Assembly (NCBI GenBank): GCA_943737045.1
Contig: CALSFV010000009.1
Span: 186,001-250,000, forward strand
Source of the DNA: Parapristionchus giblindavisi
Lineage: Eukaryota > Nematoda > Chromadorea > Rhabditida > Diplogasteridae
Reading direction: 5' to 3'
DNA length: 64,000 nt
A program made the position numbers and the translations under genes. The notes under the pieces are model-generated. The model saw only the letters and a list, made by a program, of their open reading frames with translations. It did no database searches and was not told the DNA's origin. Below are positions 22,262 to 62,650 of this stretch, piece by piece; positions within the stretch are counted from its first letter, which is position 1, and each line of letters opens with the position of its first letter.

Positions 22262-23885
22262 ATGCGTGTCCTGATTATCATGAGTGTTCTAATCATCGTG
22301 GTCGTCTCGCAACAACTCACTTACAACTCCATGCTATGCTTCTATACGGGCATTTCGGGATCGTCGATTGTCATGAAAAGCAAATATAAACAGGTTGCTC
22401 ATATTGTATTAATAATAATAAATATTTATTTTCTTATGCGATATATTAAACAGATGAACGAAATTACATAGCTTTATTTTCACATTCGCTCTGTCCATAT
22501 AATTATGTATTTATATTATTTATTTATCTTACATCGCAAAGATGTTTCAGTAAGCAAAATACTGTTGAAATGAACAACAGATTTAAATGAAGTATCAAAC
22601 AAATTTCCAGATCTGTAATTAAATCATTTAGTTCAGGGAATAGGGAATTTTTCTGTGGGTGCTTGCTATTTGTAAAGATGGGGAAATTTTTCAATTAAAT
22701 ATTTATTTCCATAATTTGCAGTTCGTGGACAATCTAAATCGTGACAAGACTGTGCGAGCCCAAAAATCTCGCGCGAAGTCCTTCATAACCAACAACATCA
22801 AAGAGCTCAAGTCAATCACATCTACGGTATTAAATTGTTGTACTCGAACAGAAATATCGAAGTTTCTGAAAAATTAAGAAAAAAAAAATATTTTTCAACA
22901 TGTTCACTCGTCTGAACTAAGAGGTGTAGCGCGGTGTTAGGCCTCTTGGCGACATACGCCTCAGCTTAAAATGCTGAAGGCAGTATGATCCTTATGAGTA
23001 ATTTAAGGTAGTGTCCAAGATTCTCTTCATGATCAACGACTATCTGCAAGCAAGATGGCGTATGGTCAATTATCTGAAAGGTCTGCTGAAGAAGATGAAA
23101 CCAATATTGGCAGCGAAGAAGTTCGCTGAAATACAAAATTCGTTATGGAAACTCGATGTGTCAAACGCCAATAATATGTACGAGACGTATTCTCCTTGGA
23201 AAACGAAGACGCTCAACTCGGTTAGTGAGAGTGTTGAGTGTTGCTATTTCTTTATATCATAAAGGGAGCCTCTCTCAATCTCTCTCAATGGTCTCCTCAT
23301 TGCGCACACTATTTCTCTGTTCTACATATAACAACGAGAGAGCGTAGACCGTTGAAGAGACCGTTGACAAAGATTTCGGTCACTATAAGCTGTATTTAAG
23401 GTATAGATGGATTATTGTTTTTTGTACACAAGTGAATCGCGTTTGCTTTAAATTTCGCGGTCTTCATCTTTAATAGATAAAGTATCTTGGGGTTAGAATA
23501 AGAAGCTAGACAAATATGACAATGGCAAATTTGCATTCTTGCTTTCCTCTCGTCGGGAGAAGAGAAAAAAAATGAAAAAATTGAGAGCATGCAAAAGTGC
23601 AAGGGCTAATTTGTTATTTTGATTTTTGGTAACTTTCTTATTCTTACCTAACCTCTTTTAGCTTTTCTTGATACCAATGATTTATCCAATTCAGATAACG
23701 AATTCGACGATAAGACAAGAAATATCCGATATTATCAAGAAATACGAAACCTCTGATGAAAAGAAGAAGAACGGAAGGTACGATTTCAAAAGAACTATGA
23801 GAAATGAAACGTGTCGCTTTTCAGGTTTTCCGTTGCCATTAACAACTGGCGAAGTTTGCCTGGATTTCAGGGATGCACCTTCTAA
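22262..23885 (+). CDS. small secreted helical protein, 197 aa
   Basis: Five exons join in phase: 22262..22393, 22722..22826, 23008..23220, 23695..23777, 23825..23885 (594 nt with TAA stop). The protein starts MRVLIIMSVLIIVVVSQQ, a signal peptide. The rest is charged and probably alpha-helical (KELKSITST, YLKGLLKKMKPILAAKKF, EISDIIKKYETSDEKKK), with three cysteines in all (one near the signal peptide, one near the C terminus, and few elsewhere). I do not recognise the family; size and style recall nematode secreted helical proteins. The third acceptor (TTTAAG) and the first donor (GTTGCT) are weak. Intron 3 contains a family-A hairpin. The gene is convergent with the channel gene that ends at 25423. 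Confidence 0.68.
23261..23388. mobile_element. family-A hairpin in intron 3 of the secreted protein gene
   Basis: AAAGGGAGCCTCTCTCAATC ... with the usual GTTGAAGAGACCGTTGAC right arm; ends eroded. Confidence 0.65.
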
Positions 23886-24109
23886 TATAATAATAGAATT
23901 GTTTTTAGATAATGTACAAATGTAGGTTTGCACGCACATTAAAGTTAACATTATAAGATGAAATTATAAGATTTACGAGCTGCACTTCACCTCCTCTCCT
24001 CACCCCCTCGTTTTTCTCCCCACATGCAATTGTTGTTTCAAATATTGTCAAGTCTTGTTGTGTATGATAAATAATTAAGAATCAATCTATATATTTTGTA
24101 TCGTACATA

Positions 24110-24701
24110 CCGTCAAAACGAAAAAAAAGTGAAACATTTGTGACAATTTGTGACAAATTGTCACAAAAGTTCACAAGATTTTGAAAATTTTGTGTCATGA
24201 TATAAAAACGCGGTTGCAAGTTTTTTATTAGATAATAGGGCATTTCAGCATCACTGCGCTTGCCTAATTTTCCTGTGAAGAAAATGATTCAAATAATTCA
24301 CTGTGAACGCTGTTTGGTGAAACTGGTATACGGTAGGATTTTCTACAGTATACCTGTTTTGCAACCTGATTCATGTCGTGATCCAAACAGTGCAAATTTT
24401 CTATAGAAAGTCGTGTAATGAATGGTACATCCATGATTAGACGAAGAAAGCGCGATGATAGTAGTTTTACACTAAGATTCTACAGTATGCTTCAGTATAC
24501 CAATTTTTCACCGAGGCGCTCCCGATTAATTTGTTCACTTTTCTCATGCATTACTGCATTTGGCAAACACATCCACACTAAAAAACCTAAGAAAATACAT
24601 CTTCAAGTGCGTGAAAAACGGTAAAAATAGGCATTTTGTGAACTTTTGTGACAATTTGTCACAAATTGTCACAAATGTTTCACTTTTTTTCGTTTTGACG
24701 G
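24110..24701. mobile_element. inverted-repeat element, 592 bp, TSD TA
   Basis: Ends CCGTCAAAACGAAAAAAAGT and the reverse complement, flanked by TA. The inner arms carry TTTGTGACAATTTGT repeats. A TA duplication fits Tc1/mariner-type transposition, but no transposase is present. Confidence 0.75.
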
Positions 24702-24801
24702 TATATACGCATAAATTAATATGAATTCATTATTGTTATCGATTCATTTCGTTTCTTCTTCTTTCATCACACGTTTCATTGTTTATTCATGAATACGTAT
24801 A

Positions 24802-24803
24802 AA

Positions 24804-24851
<48 letters not shown>
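24802..24851. repeat. (ATT)n microsatellite
   Basis: About 16 uninterrupted ATT units. Confidence 0.9.
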
Positions 24852-25422
24852 GAAGTATGAGGAAGCAATGAGTTGGTTAGATTCGAGTGCAAACGTGAAA
24901 GGATCAAAATATCAAAGGGAATTAAAGGGATAGTCACCTCTTCACATTTTAGTATTTGACTTCCCGAAATTGTTCTCCAACGCGATGAGCAAAATTTAGC
25001 GGTTGGGTGAGGAATTGAACCTGCACGGACGCGACAGGAAAGAGAGCATTTATCACTACATGACTCTATTGAACGAATTGAAGAGAGCATCCGTATGGAA
25101 ATGAACGACGGATACTGTTCATGCAGACTACTGTAGAGAGAAGGCATACGGCAGATGATATGGATGTTAGCAATCAGGCCGATGTATGACAACAAGAAAT
25201 CGTACGAGGAATTAGATTATTGATTTTTTTAAATTTTTAAAATTTTTGTCTAATAAAATTATTTGTGTTGTCTTTTTTGTCTATGTTTTGTCTTTGTCTG
25301 TTAAATGAAACGTAACAAGTTTTGAACACGTTTATTATTCTAACACGTTGAACACGTTTATAATTTTAACAGTTTAACACGTGTATCATAATTACTTCAC
25401 AACTGAGTTGAATATCTCCGAT

Positions 25423-53354
<27,932 letters not shown>

Positions 53355-53394
53355 TGCATTGAAGTGATCTTTGATCTTCGTTAGATTTTCCCGA

Positions 53395-53404
53395 AACTCC
53401 GCCC
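53395..53404 (-). promoter_or_regulatory. GGGCGGAGTT motif upstream of the channel gene start
   Basis: The same 10-mer lies 41 bases upstream of the ATG at 53354; here it is followed by TCGGG rather than GGT. Its presence at all three signal-peptide exons of the cassette family argues for co-regulation or common descent. Confidence 0.55.
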
Positions 53405-55546
53405 TATCACTTACGCACTCTACCTAGCGTAGCCATGACTGCCTTCGTTTGACAATAGAAAGGTATTTGACAGGATCATGTGTGCTGTATGTGGCGCATA
53501 TTATATTTATCATCGTGCGTAAGCGAAACGTATAATCATGGAGAGTGGAAATAGTTTGAAACAAAAGGGTGGGCCGTGGTGGGATGTCTCAAGGGTGAAA
53601 TGGCGTTTCCTGAATATTTCAACTTTCGGACGAACATTTTTCGGAAAGTCGACAGAGTCCCAAGCTGGCTGTCGATCTATTCGGATACAGTACACTATAT
53701 ATTACTAGCTGGCTTAATGGAGAAGGTAAAAGGAGAATGTGAATCCCGTTATTCAAAGCCCTGCGGTCACTACCATAGAGAAAGGTACCTTATTTTATTT
53801 ATTTTATTTATTTATTTATTTCAAACTCTCTCACGGCAAATAATATTTTCTCGCTCGAGTATGTAACGGGGACTGGAGGCTTAAATATGAGAGAATTTGC
53901 CGTTTGTGTGTAGAGATTGCAATGAAAAAATAATCCAATATAAGGATAAGCGTAAATCAAGAACCTCTCGAACTTTTGCAGTGAACGGTGGAGTCTGAAG
54001 TTGTTTGAATGAACCAAGAAAGAAAAGATAATGGCTTTATCAAAGCAGCAAAAGTTGATTTTAAAAATCGATGAGAGTGAGAAAGAACTGTGATAGCTAT
54101 AGAAATATTAGTGTGACAACATGTAAGCAAAAGCAGATCGGGTCTCGTAAATTTGCAGTTGAATTTCTATTTATAATGAGTCAAATTCATCACAATCATC
54201 ATGAAAACATTCAGAACTCTTTTACCTCGGTATCTTTACTTGTCCCGTTTCGTTGTGTGTCCTATTTTATTGGGCATTTCTTCGGTTTCTGGCCACCCCC
54301 CCCATTTCGATCGAATGGAGGGGTCATCCTCCTCACTGGAAGGAAACCGAAGAAGTGCCAAATATTGTTCCATTGATAGACTATTCCTATCTGCGTGCAA
54401 ATCGTAAATTGCAAAGAGAATTTCGATGTCTTCTACTGTGTGTGTGGTTTGCAAAGTAGATATACTTTGAGTCTTTTGTCTTCAATCTTTCCCTATGCGA
54501 TGTCTACCTCTGATCGGCAGTTGCCACTGGCTACATACTTACATCGCCATCACCACCGGGTAAAACTACGCAGAAACACTATGTAGAAATAGTGCACAAG
54601 AGGCATATGAAGAAAAGGTAAAGGTAGATTCAGTTATTCAAGGCACAAGAATAATCACTGGCCTAGCAGAGATACTGCTTGTGACCTCTGACAGGCCAGT
54701 GATTATTCAAGGCAAATTCATATGTAGGGATTGGACATAATATTTTTTTGCATAAATCCATATTTATTATAATAATCCGCTTGTATTTTCAAAAGGAATT
54801 GTGATAGAGTTTTGCTCCATATTTCTTTTCTTTTTCCAATAAACGTGACTCAGAATTGAGTTCTCCTGATCTCTGTTTTTTTCGGACTATTTATAGGACT
54901 ATTTGTTATAACATGTATGCAAGGCGGATTTTTTAAATTGGAAACGGGATAAAATGATGACTTTTTTGAATGATAAGGAAAACACTTTACACATTCTAAA
55001 AAAACACCTTACACATCAGATATGGTTTATTTCTTTGTGAAGCCAATTTGGTAGAAGACAAGATGGATGTTTAATTTATTCGAGAAGTATCGGCGAAATT
55101 CACCATTTTCAGTTGAAATTTAATACCTACAAGGAAGACTAATGAGTGAGAAAAATCGAACAGGGTCGAAATGGCTAAAAAACGAGAGAGAGCGGAAAGA
55201 TTCAAATTAGCTCGGATGTGCTTTATAGGGAGCGTAACCTCACTCAATGGTCTCTTCGACGCGCAATGCTCTCTCGTTGTTAGATAATAGAGAAATAGTG
55301 TGCGCAATGAAGAGGCCATTGAGAGAGGTTACGCCCCTTTATATGATCCGTGAACCTATTTCGAATAAGTTTCACGGCTCACATATCTCTTGTGATTTAT
55401 TTTTTGATCAGTATTTGACAAATATTTATAAAATATATCACAAATAATAAAAACGCATACTAAACCTAGCCCAGGATACTCACAGTACATTTTATTTTTA
55501 TGCCAGCATATGATAATACAATTTGACGATGTTTCTCGATTGACAG

Positions 55547-55706
55547 AATCGGCGGACAAGATGGCTACTACGGTCTGGCAGTCATGAACATCCTCTACAT
55601 GTTGGCGAATTTAGAGGTACCGATGATTGCCAACATTGACATTCTGTTCTGTTTCAAACCATTTGAGTCGTTGAAACCCATTCAGACGAGAGAGCACTGT
55701 AAATGA
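55547..55706 (+). CDS. orphan exon, UNC-93-like segment?
   Basis: After a good acceptor (GATTGACAG) the frame reads IGGQDGYYGLAVMNILYMLA and continues 32 residues to a TGA at 55704. The piece GYYGLAVMNILYMLANL resembles the transmembrane start seen in UNC-93-type membrane proteins. Alternatively the exon ends at a GTACCG donor after NLE. No partner exons were found nearby, so it may be a gene remnant. Confidence 0.35.
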
Positions 55707-56989
55707 GAGAGCTGTCTGCATTCACATCCTCATCTAACTATTGCTTGAAATGATAAAATTGGTTGATTTGATTATCACACAACAACATACATAATATCCG
55801 CTAAATTATAGTCGCCTTTATCATCTGACAGAGTTGTAGATCGAAATTTGTGAGCGAACTCTGTGGCGGTGTACACAGAGATGGAGAAAAGATAAAACAC
55901 CAAATCAGCTGTAGTACACGGAGCACAAGACCAGAGTCCTTAACACTTTATAGTAGTTAATATGAGCTGTAGTCTCGTTTAAAACCTTTTGCATCAATAT
56001 ACCATATCTACCTATTACAAATACTAATACTAATGATTAAAATTGACAAAGATTCCGATATGTTTGCAGTTCAAAGCACATATATGGCGGGTGAGAAAAG
56101 AATCCTGTTGAAAGAGTTTGCTTCTTTTTATTATGCTTATTTTTTAAAAAATCGATATTTCCTGAGGATTCTCGCTCCGCGATCAGCGTTCTTCATCTTT
56201 AACTTTCTCACATTCCAGATGCCATTAAAGGGACCGAAACCTTTGTCAACGTTCTCTTCAACGGTCTACGCTCTCTAGTTGTTAGAGAAAAGAGAAATAG
56301 TGTGCACAATGAAGAGTCTGAGGGTGAGAGATCACTGTCCCTTTAATACTTGTAGTTTGTCTCTCTCTCTCTCTCTCAAGTTCACTTGTCTCGTAAAAGG
56401 AAAGAAATGTAGATATGTAAAACTCTCATTGTACGGGCTGACAGATCTATCATAGAACCATTGGATCAACGTCTTTCCTCACCATCTCATCTTTCCTCAC
56501 TGTGGTTGAAATTTCGGTACTATAGTTACATCCAATGTCATTTATGAAAGGAACTAATTGTAACAAGAAAATACAGATTCTGAGCATTTCGAAGGGTCGA
56601 AATGTTCTATGCAGCTTTTCTTTTGTTTTGCCCTTAACGGGCTAATGAAACAATTATTGTTGTTCTGCTATTCTCATGTTACCCCGTTGCGGGATAGTAA
56701 ATTATGTATTCTACCATTTTCTTGTACGTGTTCAAATATTCATTATGTACCTGAATAATAAAGTAGTATTATTAAAGATTGCATGAACAAATTAATAGAC
56801 ACGAACACGCATAGTCATTGTTCGCGCTAGCAATGAGCATTGTATATTATGTTTTGCATGAGGAAAAATCATTCATTAAAGCGACTCCACTAGCTAATTT
56901 GAAACTCTCCGCTCTGACAACTGTCTCGATTTTTTGGCTATGACAGAGTATTAACAATGCGGAGAGAAAAATTAGCTTGAGGTGTGCCT

Positions 56990-57990
56990 TTAAAGGGACC
57001 GGGAAACGAAAAACAAGTTGATCTCATATAAAAGAGCTTGAAATTCTGTTTCGAAATATATACATCTTACAGGGTTGGGCGGTAAAATTTTCCGTTACCG
57101 ATTTTTTACCGGTTTTACCGGTCCCTGACCGTAAAATTTACCGACCGGTAAATTTTACGTTTTCTCACCGGTAATTACCGAAATTTACACTAGATAATCT
57201 GCGTTATTTTTGGTAATATTATGTTCGATATCTTGAGAAATTGTCCGTATCCCAGCGCGATTTTATGTCTCAACAGACAGTTACTCTCTCAATAAATAAA
57301 CTTATCAAATATATCAATACAACAAAGGAAATGAAGACATTTTTGCTATAACTAAGGTCAAAGAAGAACAAATTAGCCGTTTGTCACTCATATATGTAGT
57401 TTGAGACACGATATCGCTGTTTTGATGTAATGAATAAACGTATAGACAAACTTGGCAAAAAAAATTTAGCGGTTTTAAGGGGTTTTTAAGAGTTTTACCG
57501 TTTTTACCGTTTTACCGGTTTTTTACCGATCTGTTAGACCGGTAAATTACCGTTACCGAATTTTTTACCGGTCACCCTTTTCCGCCCAACCCTGACATCT
57601 TATATCATAAGAATTCTCTGGTAAGGAGAACGGCGCAGTTAAAAAACTACAGTCTGCTCCAGACAGCGAGAGCCTTTTCCTAATTGCCACACCAACTCTT
57701 TGGATACGACTTGAAATTGAATATTTTGATGATAATTCTATCCGCAATGGGGAATTATGAAGAATAAAACTCAATAATGGGCGATTTTGAGCTTTTCGAT
57801 GGAGTTAGCATACTGTAGTTCGGGAACCTCGCCTGTGGTGTGGAGCAGGCTATAGTAATCCAACTTCTTACCAGAGCGTCTTTTCAAACTTTCAAATACA
57901 TATTTCTGAATAGTTCTTTGAGCTTATCAACATGAGATCAACTATTTTAACAATTTCGAATCGAAATTTTTGGATGCCAGCTGCCTTTAA
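56990..57990. mobile_element. family-I element interrupted by a hAT-type element
   Basis: Outer parts match 44721..45188 closely. The TTAA at its left end is shared with the right end of the family-B hairpin 56876..56993. Confidence 0.8.
57070..57594. mobile_element. hAT-type element, 525 bp, 8-bp TSD ACATCTTA
   Basis: Ends CAGGGTTGGGCGG / CCGCCCAACCCTG, flanked by ACATCTTA at 57062..57069 and 57595..57602. The interior is rich in TTTACCGGT repeats. No transposase. The empty site is visible in the copy at 44721. Confidence 0.9.
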
Positions 57991-58308
57991 TGCACAATAC
58001 ATCCACTTATTGTTGGCACTGATTTCTATGCCTTTAAAGGCCCACCCGAGCTTATTTGGCTCTCCGCTCTGGCAACGCTTTCACGTAGTCAAAGAAAGCG
58101 AGACCGCTGCCAGAGCGGAGAGTAAAATTAGCTCGGATAAAATACTGATGATGTGTGTTCAAAAAATCCCAAATAACAGGCAACGTACACACTTCATTTA
58201 TCCGAAACAAAAACAAATTAGTTATTTAAGAAGCACCCAACAGACGATTCCATCGTCTATTTGAATGATATATTTTGATCTTTGATGATGTAGATAGTTG
58301 AAATTGAA

Positions 58309-59302
58309 CTAATAGTCGGCTGCTTTCTTGGATACGGTAGAATCTCGGGTGAACACAATATTTGGCAAACGAATTCCTGTAAGATTTTGGTTTATTAACA
58401 TTATTAGTAATAATTAAATGATATGTTATTGTGATTAACGATTGAGCACAGCGTGTCTTCAACACAGGGAGCGCGGTCATTGAAAACTATGTAAAATACC
58501 AGAACAGGCACTACTTCATACGGTGTTGTGCATCATGTTGTAATGTCTACACTATAGAGATATATCTCATTTTGTGTACACTCTCTCATTTTCACGCTGT
58601 GCTGACGTGAGACAGGCTTTGAACTAACCACAAAGAAATAGAGGCAAAAGCTAAACTTTGTCATTGTGCAATCACAACATATTATATTTATGAATTAACG
58701 AAAATTCAAGACTAATTCATGAATAAACAATGTATTTTCCAAAATTTAATTTAATTTATATTTTAATTAATCACACATACATAGGTCAGATGTAGTAACA
58801 TTTGAAACAGCAAATCAATGTTTTAAAAAAAAGTATGTGAAACGGCATTGTACCTAGTCTTCTCTTCTCCAAATTATGCTGCCTTGTCCTTATGAGATTC
58901 GGCAGTCGAATGCCCAACCTTCGTTTATCTAGGAAATGATCGGAAGGACCAAGTCCATCAAAGTCATCCAATAGGTCAAACTGATGAACTGATGACGTCA
59001 CTGTACTGAAATAGAACTAATGAACTAATTGGTAGTTAAAGGCACACCACTCTCTCGCAGGAAAGCAATGCGAGAGAGTGTGACCGGAGCGGAGATTCTC
59101 AAATTAGCTCGAGGTGTTGCTCTAATGAAGTTAGTTGACGGCGAGAAATTAGAATTTGTATTCGTCATAGTCAGATTCAATCTGTACCGTTATTTTGGTA
59201 TATGTTCATGGAAGAAAATAGTCATATCATTTCCAAAATAACCCATGTCTGCTATAGTGAATAAATTAAATTTATATTTTTGTCATTGATTTGTTTCTGC
59301 TT

Positions 59303-59374
<72 letters not shown>

Positions 59375-60524
59375 GAGGGGGGGGCGTTTTGAAAAGACGT
59401 CGGATGATCGGTAACAAAAGCTAGAGTTGATCTGTGTTTTGAAATTCCTTGCTATTATCTACGAAACGAAAACAAGAGGAGTGCTTGTAGGGGAATGATT
59501 CCACAACGAAGACTCTTTAATAATAAAAGCATCACATTTATGATGAATTCAGCTACATTTCGTGCAGGGCTGGGATTTTTTGAAAATAATTTCAAAAAAA
59601 TTTTTGAATTCAAAATTTTTTTGAATAAATTGTTTACTTTGATTAAAAGGATAATAAGCAATTCAGACACATCATTTATGCCTGAAAAGTGGTTGAGAAT
59701 GTCAATTACGCTATAAACCGAATTCTGTTTTTTTTTTACTTTTTAAAAATTCTACGTCAGCGTATTAGGCAAACTAATCTACACTAAAACCCTTAGAATC
59801 CTCTTCATCAAGACCGTGAAAAATGATATAAATGGGAATCTTGTTAAGTTTTGTCAAATTTTCTCATAATTTTCCAAAATGTTACACTTTTTGTCGTTTT
59901 AACGATACTTTTTTACGTTTAACTTTTATTGATTTTTTTGAGAAAAATTCAAAAAACTTTTTTGATTTTGAATTTTTTGAAATGGTCAAAAAATTCAAAA
60001 AATTCAAAAAATTAATATCAAAAAATCCCAGCCCTAATTTCGTGCTTATAATGTGGTGCTAAAAAGTCGCGAAAAGAAAGGGAACGAGACGAGAGAGTGT
60101 GCAAAACGAGGAGAGCTTTTTTGCTGATTTTCTTTTCTTTTCGCAACTTTTAGCGGAACAATTACCTTTCTTGAGTAACGAACTCGTGGTAAGAACTCGT
60201 TTCTTGGTTTCGTTGGCTTCTATTATATGACTAGTGAACGTTGATATGGAATAAATAAACAACGAGAAAAAAATGAATCACTATTATTTTATTAATTTAT
60301 TTACCGCTCTGGACAATTTTTATAGATTACATGAACGAGTGTGACGAGGGTGAGAAAACAATCTTTGGAATGTTTAAAAAAATATTTAAAAAGGTGGAAA
60401 TCCGCGAATTCTTTCACAAATAAAAAGACATATGCATGAGGGACTTCATATTTAACCAATTAAACACTCACCCGATCAGCAGCGATAACATTAAAACAGT
60501 CAGAAATGTAATGGGCCCAGGCAT
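58309..60524 (-). CDS. neuropeptide-like precursor, 90 aa
   Basis: Three exons join in phase: 60524..60472, 59005..58854, 58376..58309 (273 nt with TAG stop). Exon 1 encodes a signal peptide (MPGPITFLTVLMLSLLIG). Exon 2 encodes an acidic spacer (LLDDFDGLGPSDHFLDKR), then RLGIRLPNLIRTRQHNLEKR. Exon 3 completes a second copy, RLGIRLPNIVFTRDST, ending SKKAADY. The KR sites before each RLGIRLPN suggest processing into two related peptides. Neither has a C-terminal Gly for amidation. TTTTTCCAG directly abuts the start ATG, which fits a spliced-leader acceptor. Intron 1 (1.5 kb) holds a family-B element and an AT microsatellite. I cannot match it to a named nlp gene. Confidence 0.72.
59305..59373. 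repeat. (AT)n microsatellite
   Basis: About 34 AT units in intron 1 of the neuropeptide-like gene. Confidence 0.95.
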
Positions 60525-62586
60525 CTGGAAAAAAATATTGGATGAAGTTATATTGCAGACGTTTTAGTTGGTGGGAACGCATTATAAAAGTGTGAAAACA
60601 CGAAATAGTGACACATCGAAACTCTCCGCTCTGGCAAGCTCTCTCGCTCTTTTGTCTACGAGAGAATATTGCCAGCCAATTACCTCGTTGTGTGTGCCTT
60701 TAAAGGGATCACAAATAGGATACGTATATTCTCTGTACGGAAACTAGATAATCATCTGGATATGGGGTTATTTTTCGAACGAATTTGGGGAAATGTGAAT
60801 GCTTAAATGATTTTATTAGGACAGGTGAAGTTGACTTCCTTCAATTAATGTGCGAAATCTCAAGTTAGATAAGTGACATAAACACAAAAACACACTACCG
60901 AGCCATAAATGAACATTATATTAACAATATTAAAATAATAGATGTACAAGTAAAGGTTTGCATGCACGTAAAATGTAAATTATTTTAAAGAAATATGTAG
61001 GGTAGTTATATTGTGCCTTATGGTGTTTCGGCCGCTACGTCTATGCCATAAATGATTTTCTAGTTTTCGTAGAACCATGTCATATAGAGCCATAAAGAAT
61101 CAATCCTATTGTTATTGATTTATATTGTTATATAACTACATATAATAAATAAATATTTATCTTTTCTTACAATGTACATAATGTCACATTTTTTTCTAAT
61201 AAGTGATATTGTCCATATAAAAAGTACTTGTGTAATTGCCTTGATACTAGCTGATAAACGCAGAAATTCTATCGATCAACCCTTTTCCCTCCTTTCCCTC
61301 CTCGCGCTCTCTCTGATCTACGTGCTATCTCGCTTGGGCTCTCTCTCTAAACATAGAAACACATAGTGGCTGAGGCTGGCTACGCCCGTAACCAAGTGTA
61401 TTTTATACGGTCAAACGTTTTAACTTAGGTTTTAAGTGATAAAATAATAAAAAGCGAAATAAACTGTAATAGCTATGTCACTACAGGCATCAATAGATTA
61501 ATATTAATATTATTGTTATTGCTGATATTCATGAAATTCTCTGAATATGAATATGTGATTCCTCATTTCTAGTTTAGTCTTGGCAATAATTATAGAAAGG
61601 TCACTCGAGCCCTAGCACAACCGAAACACAATATCGTAAGGGAATAAAATCTTATGAAAGCTCATGGAAAGGAGCGCTTTGAAAGAAAGCATATTAAAGA
61701 TTAGTGAGTGTTGCCATAATACGAATGAACCAAGGGAAAAATATATAAATAAAAAAATATATTGCATAGACAACAATATATTGTATAGATATCACTACAA
61801 CTGTGGCCTGTAGACTGAAAAAAAAATATAAAATTAACGACAAATCAATTAAAAGATTCTCGAAAATATGGTTTTTTTCGTGGTTATACCTCAACTACTA
61901 CAATACCATTTCAGTAAAGGAATATTCTGAGTAAAGAAAATACAGTTCGACAAATTATAAAAGTAGCTGATAATGTAGAATATACAAAATATGAATAGTC
62001 TTTATAGTAGTTTGGTGAGTAAAATGTGCAAAAAAATTTCAATTATCAAATAATGCTCTCTAACAGGCAGAGAACCGAGAAATAGTGTGCGATGCGAAGA
62101 GACCCTTTGTGCGTGGCCACGCCCACCTTTAAAGGGTAGCGCGTTGAAGCAACTAAAGTAGTTAATGAATGAGGAGAAATATATATAATAGGGATGATGT
62201 GATGCGGCTGACACTTATTATTAGCGGGTATTGTCATAGACCCTGGCTATCTATAGCCTCTCGGATGAGTGAGGTCAAAAGAGGAAATGTAATAGAGTTG
62301 TAGCGATGTTAGCTGAAGTTCATCTATTATGAGAATGGACCCAAACTAGAGAAATATATAATACAATAAAATTATCACAAATAAATCCACAGGTTGCTAA
62401 GAACGACTTGAGTTGAGTCAACCCGTTGTGACTTTGATCGTCATTTGGCTTTGATCGTACTAAAGTTGTAGCAACGTTAGTGCATACACCCAGAGAAATC
62501 AGTGTTACCCCGAAAAAAAAGACCTGTGATGTGTCATATTTAACACTTTTTTCGCCCTGGGGATAACACTTATGTGTGTAATAAGG

Positions 62587-62650
62587 GATGAAGACTCCAG
62601 TCGGGATTCGAACCCGCACCTTTTGGATTCTGATGAACCGTCTTGCCACA
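62587..62650 (-). tRNA. tRNA-like element or pseudogene
   Basis: On the minus strand an A-box-like TGGCAAGACGG is followed by a B-box GGTTCGAATCC about 30 bases later. The expected acceptor stem halves do not pair, so this is a tRNA pseudogene or tRNA-derived piece rather than a working tRNA. Confidence 0.35.

Larger units (their letters stand above)
23886..25422. other. convergent intergenic region
   Basis: Between the secreted protein gene (plus) and the end of the channel gene (minus). It holds the 24110..24701 inverted-repeat element and an ATT microsatellite (24802..24851). A minus-strand open frame at 24848..25195 has no clear splice or homology support. No polyadenylation site was assigned. 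Confidence 0.55.
53355..58308. other. intergenic, repeat-rich
   Basis: Holds the channel-gene promoter, the orphan exon 55547..55706, family-A hairpins (55223..55341, 56225..56346), a family-B hairpin (56876..56993), family-I with a hAT insertion (56990..57990) and another family-B element (58034..58138). Open frames at 53510..53866 read well on both strands but have no partner exons. Confidence 0.55.

Noticed and set aside
24848..25195. 115-codon minus-strand open frame
   Set aside because: No signal, splice partners or recognisable motif; lies between convergent genes beside a microsatellite.
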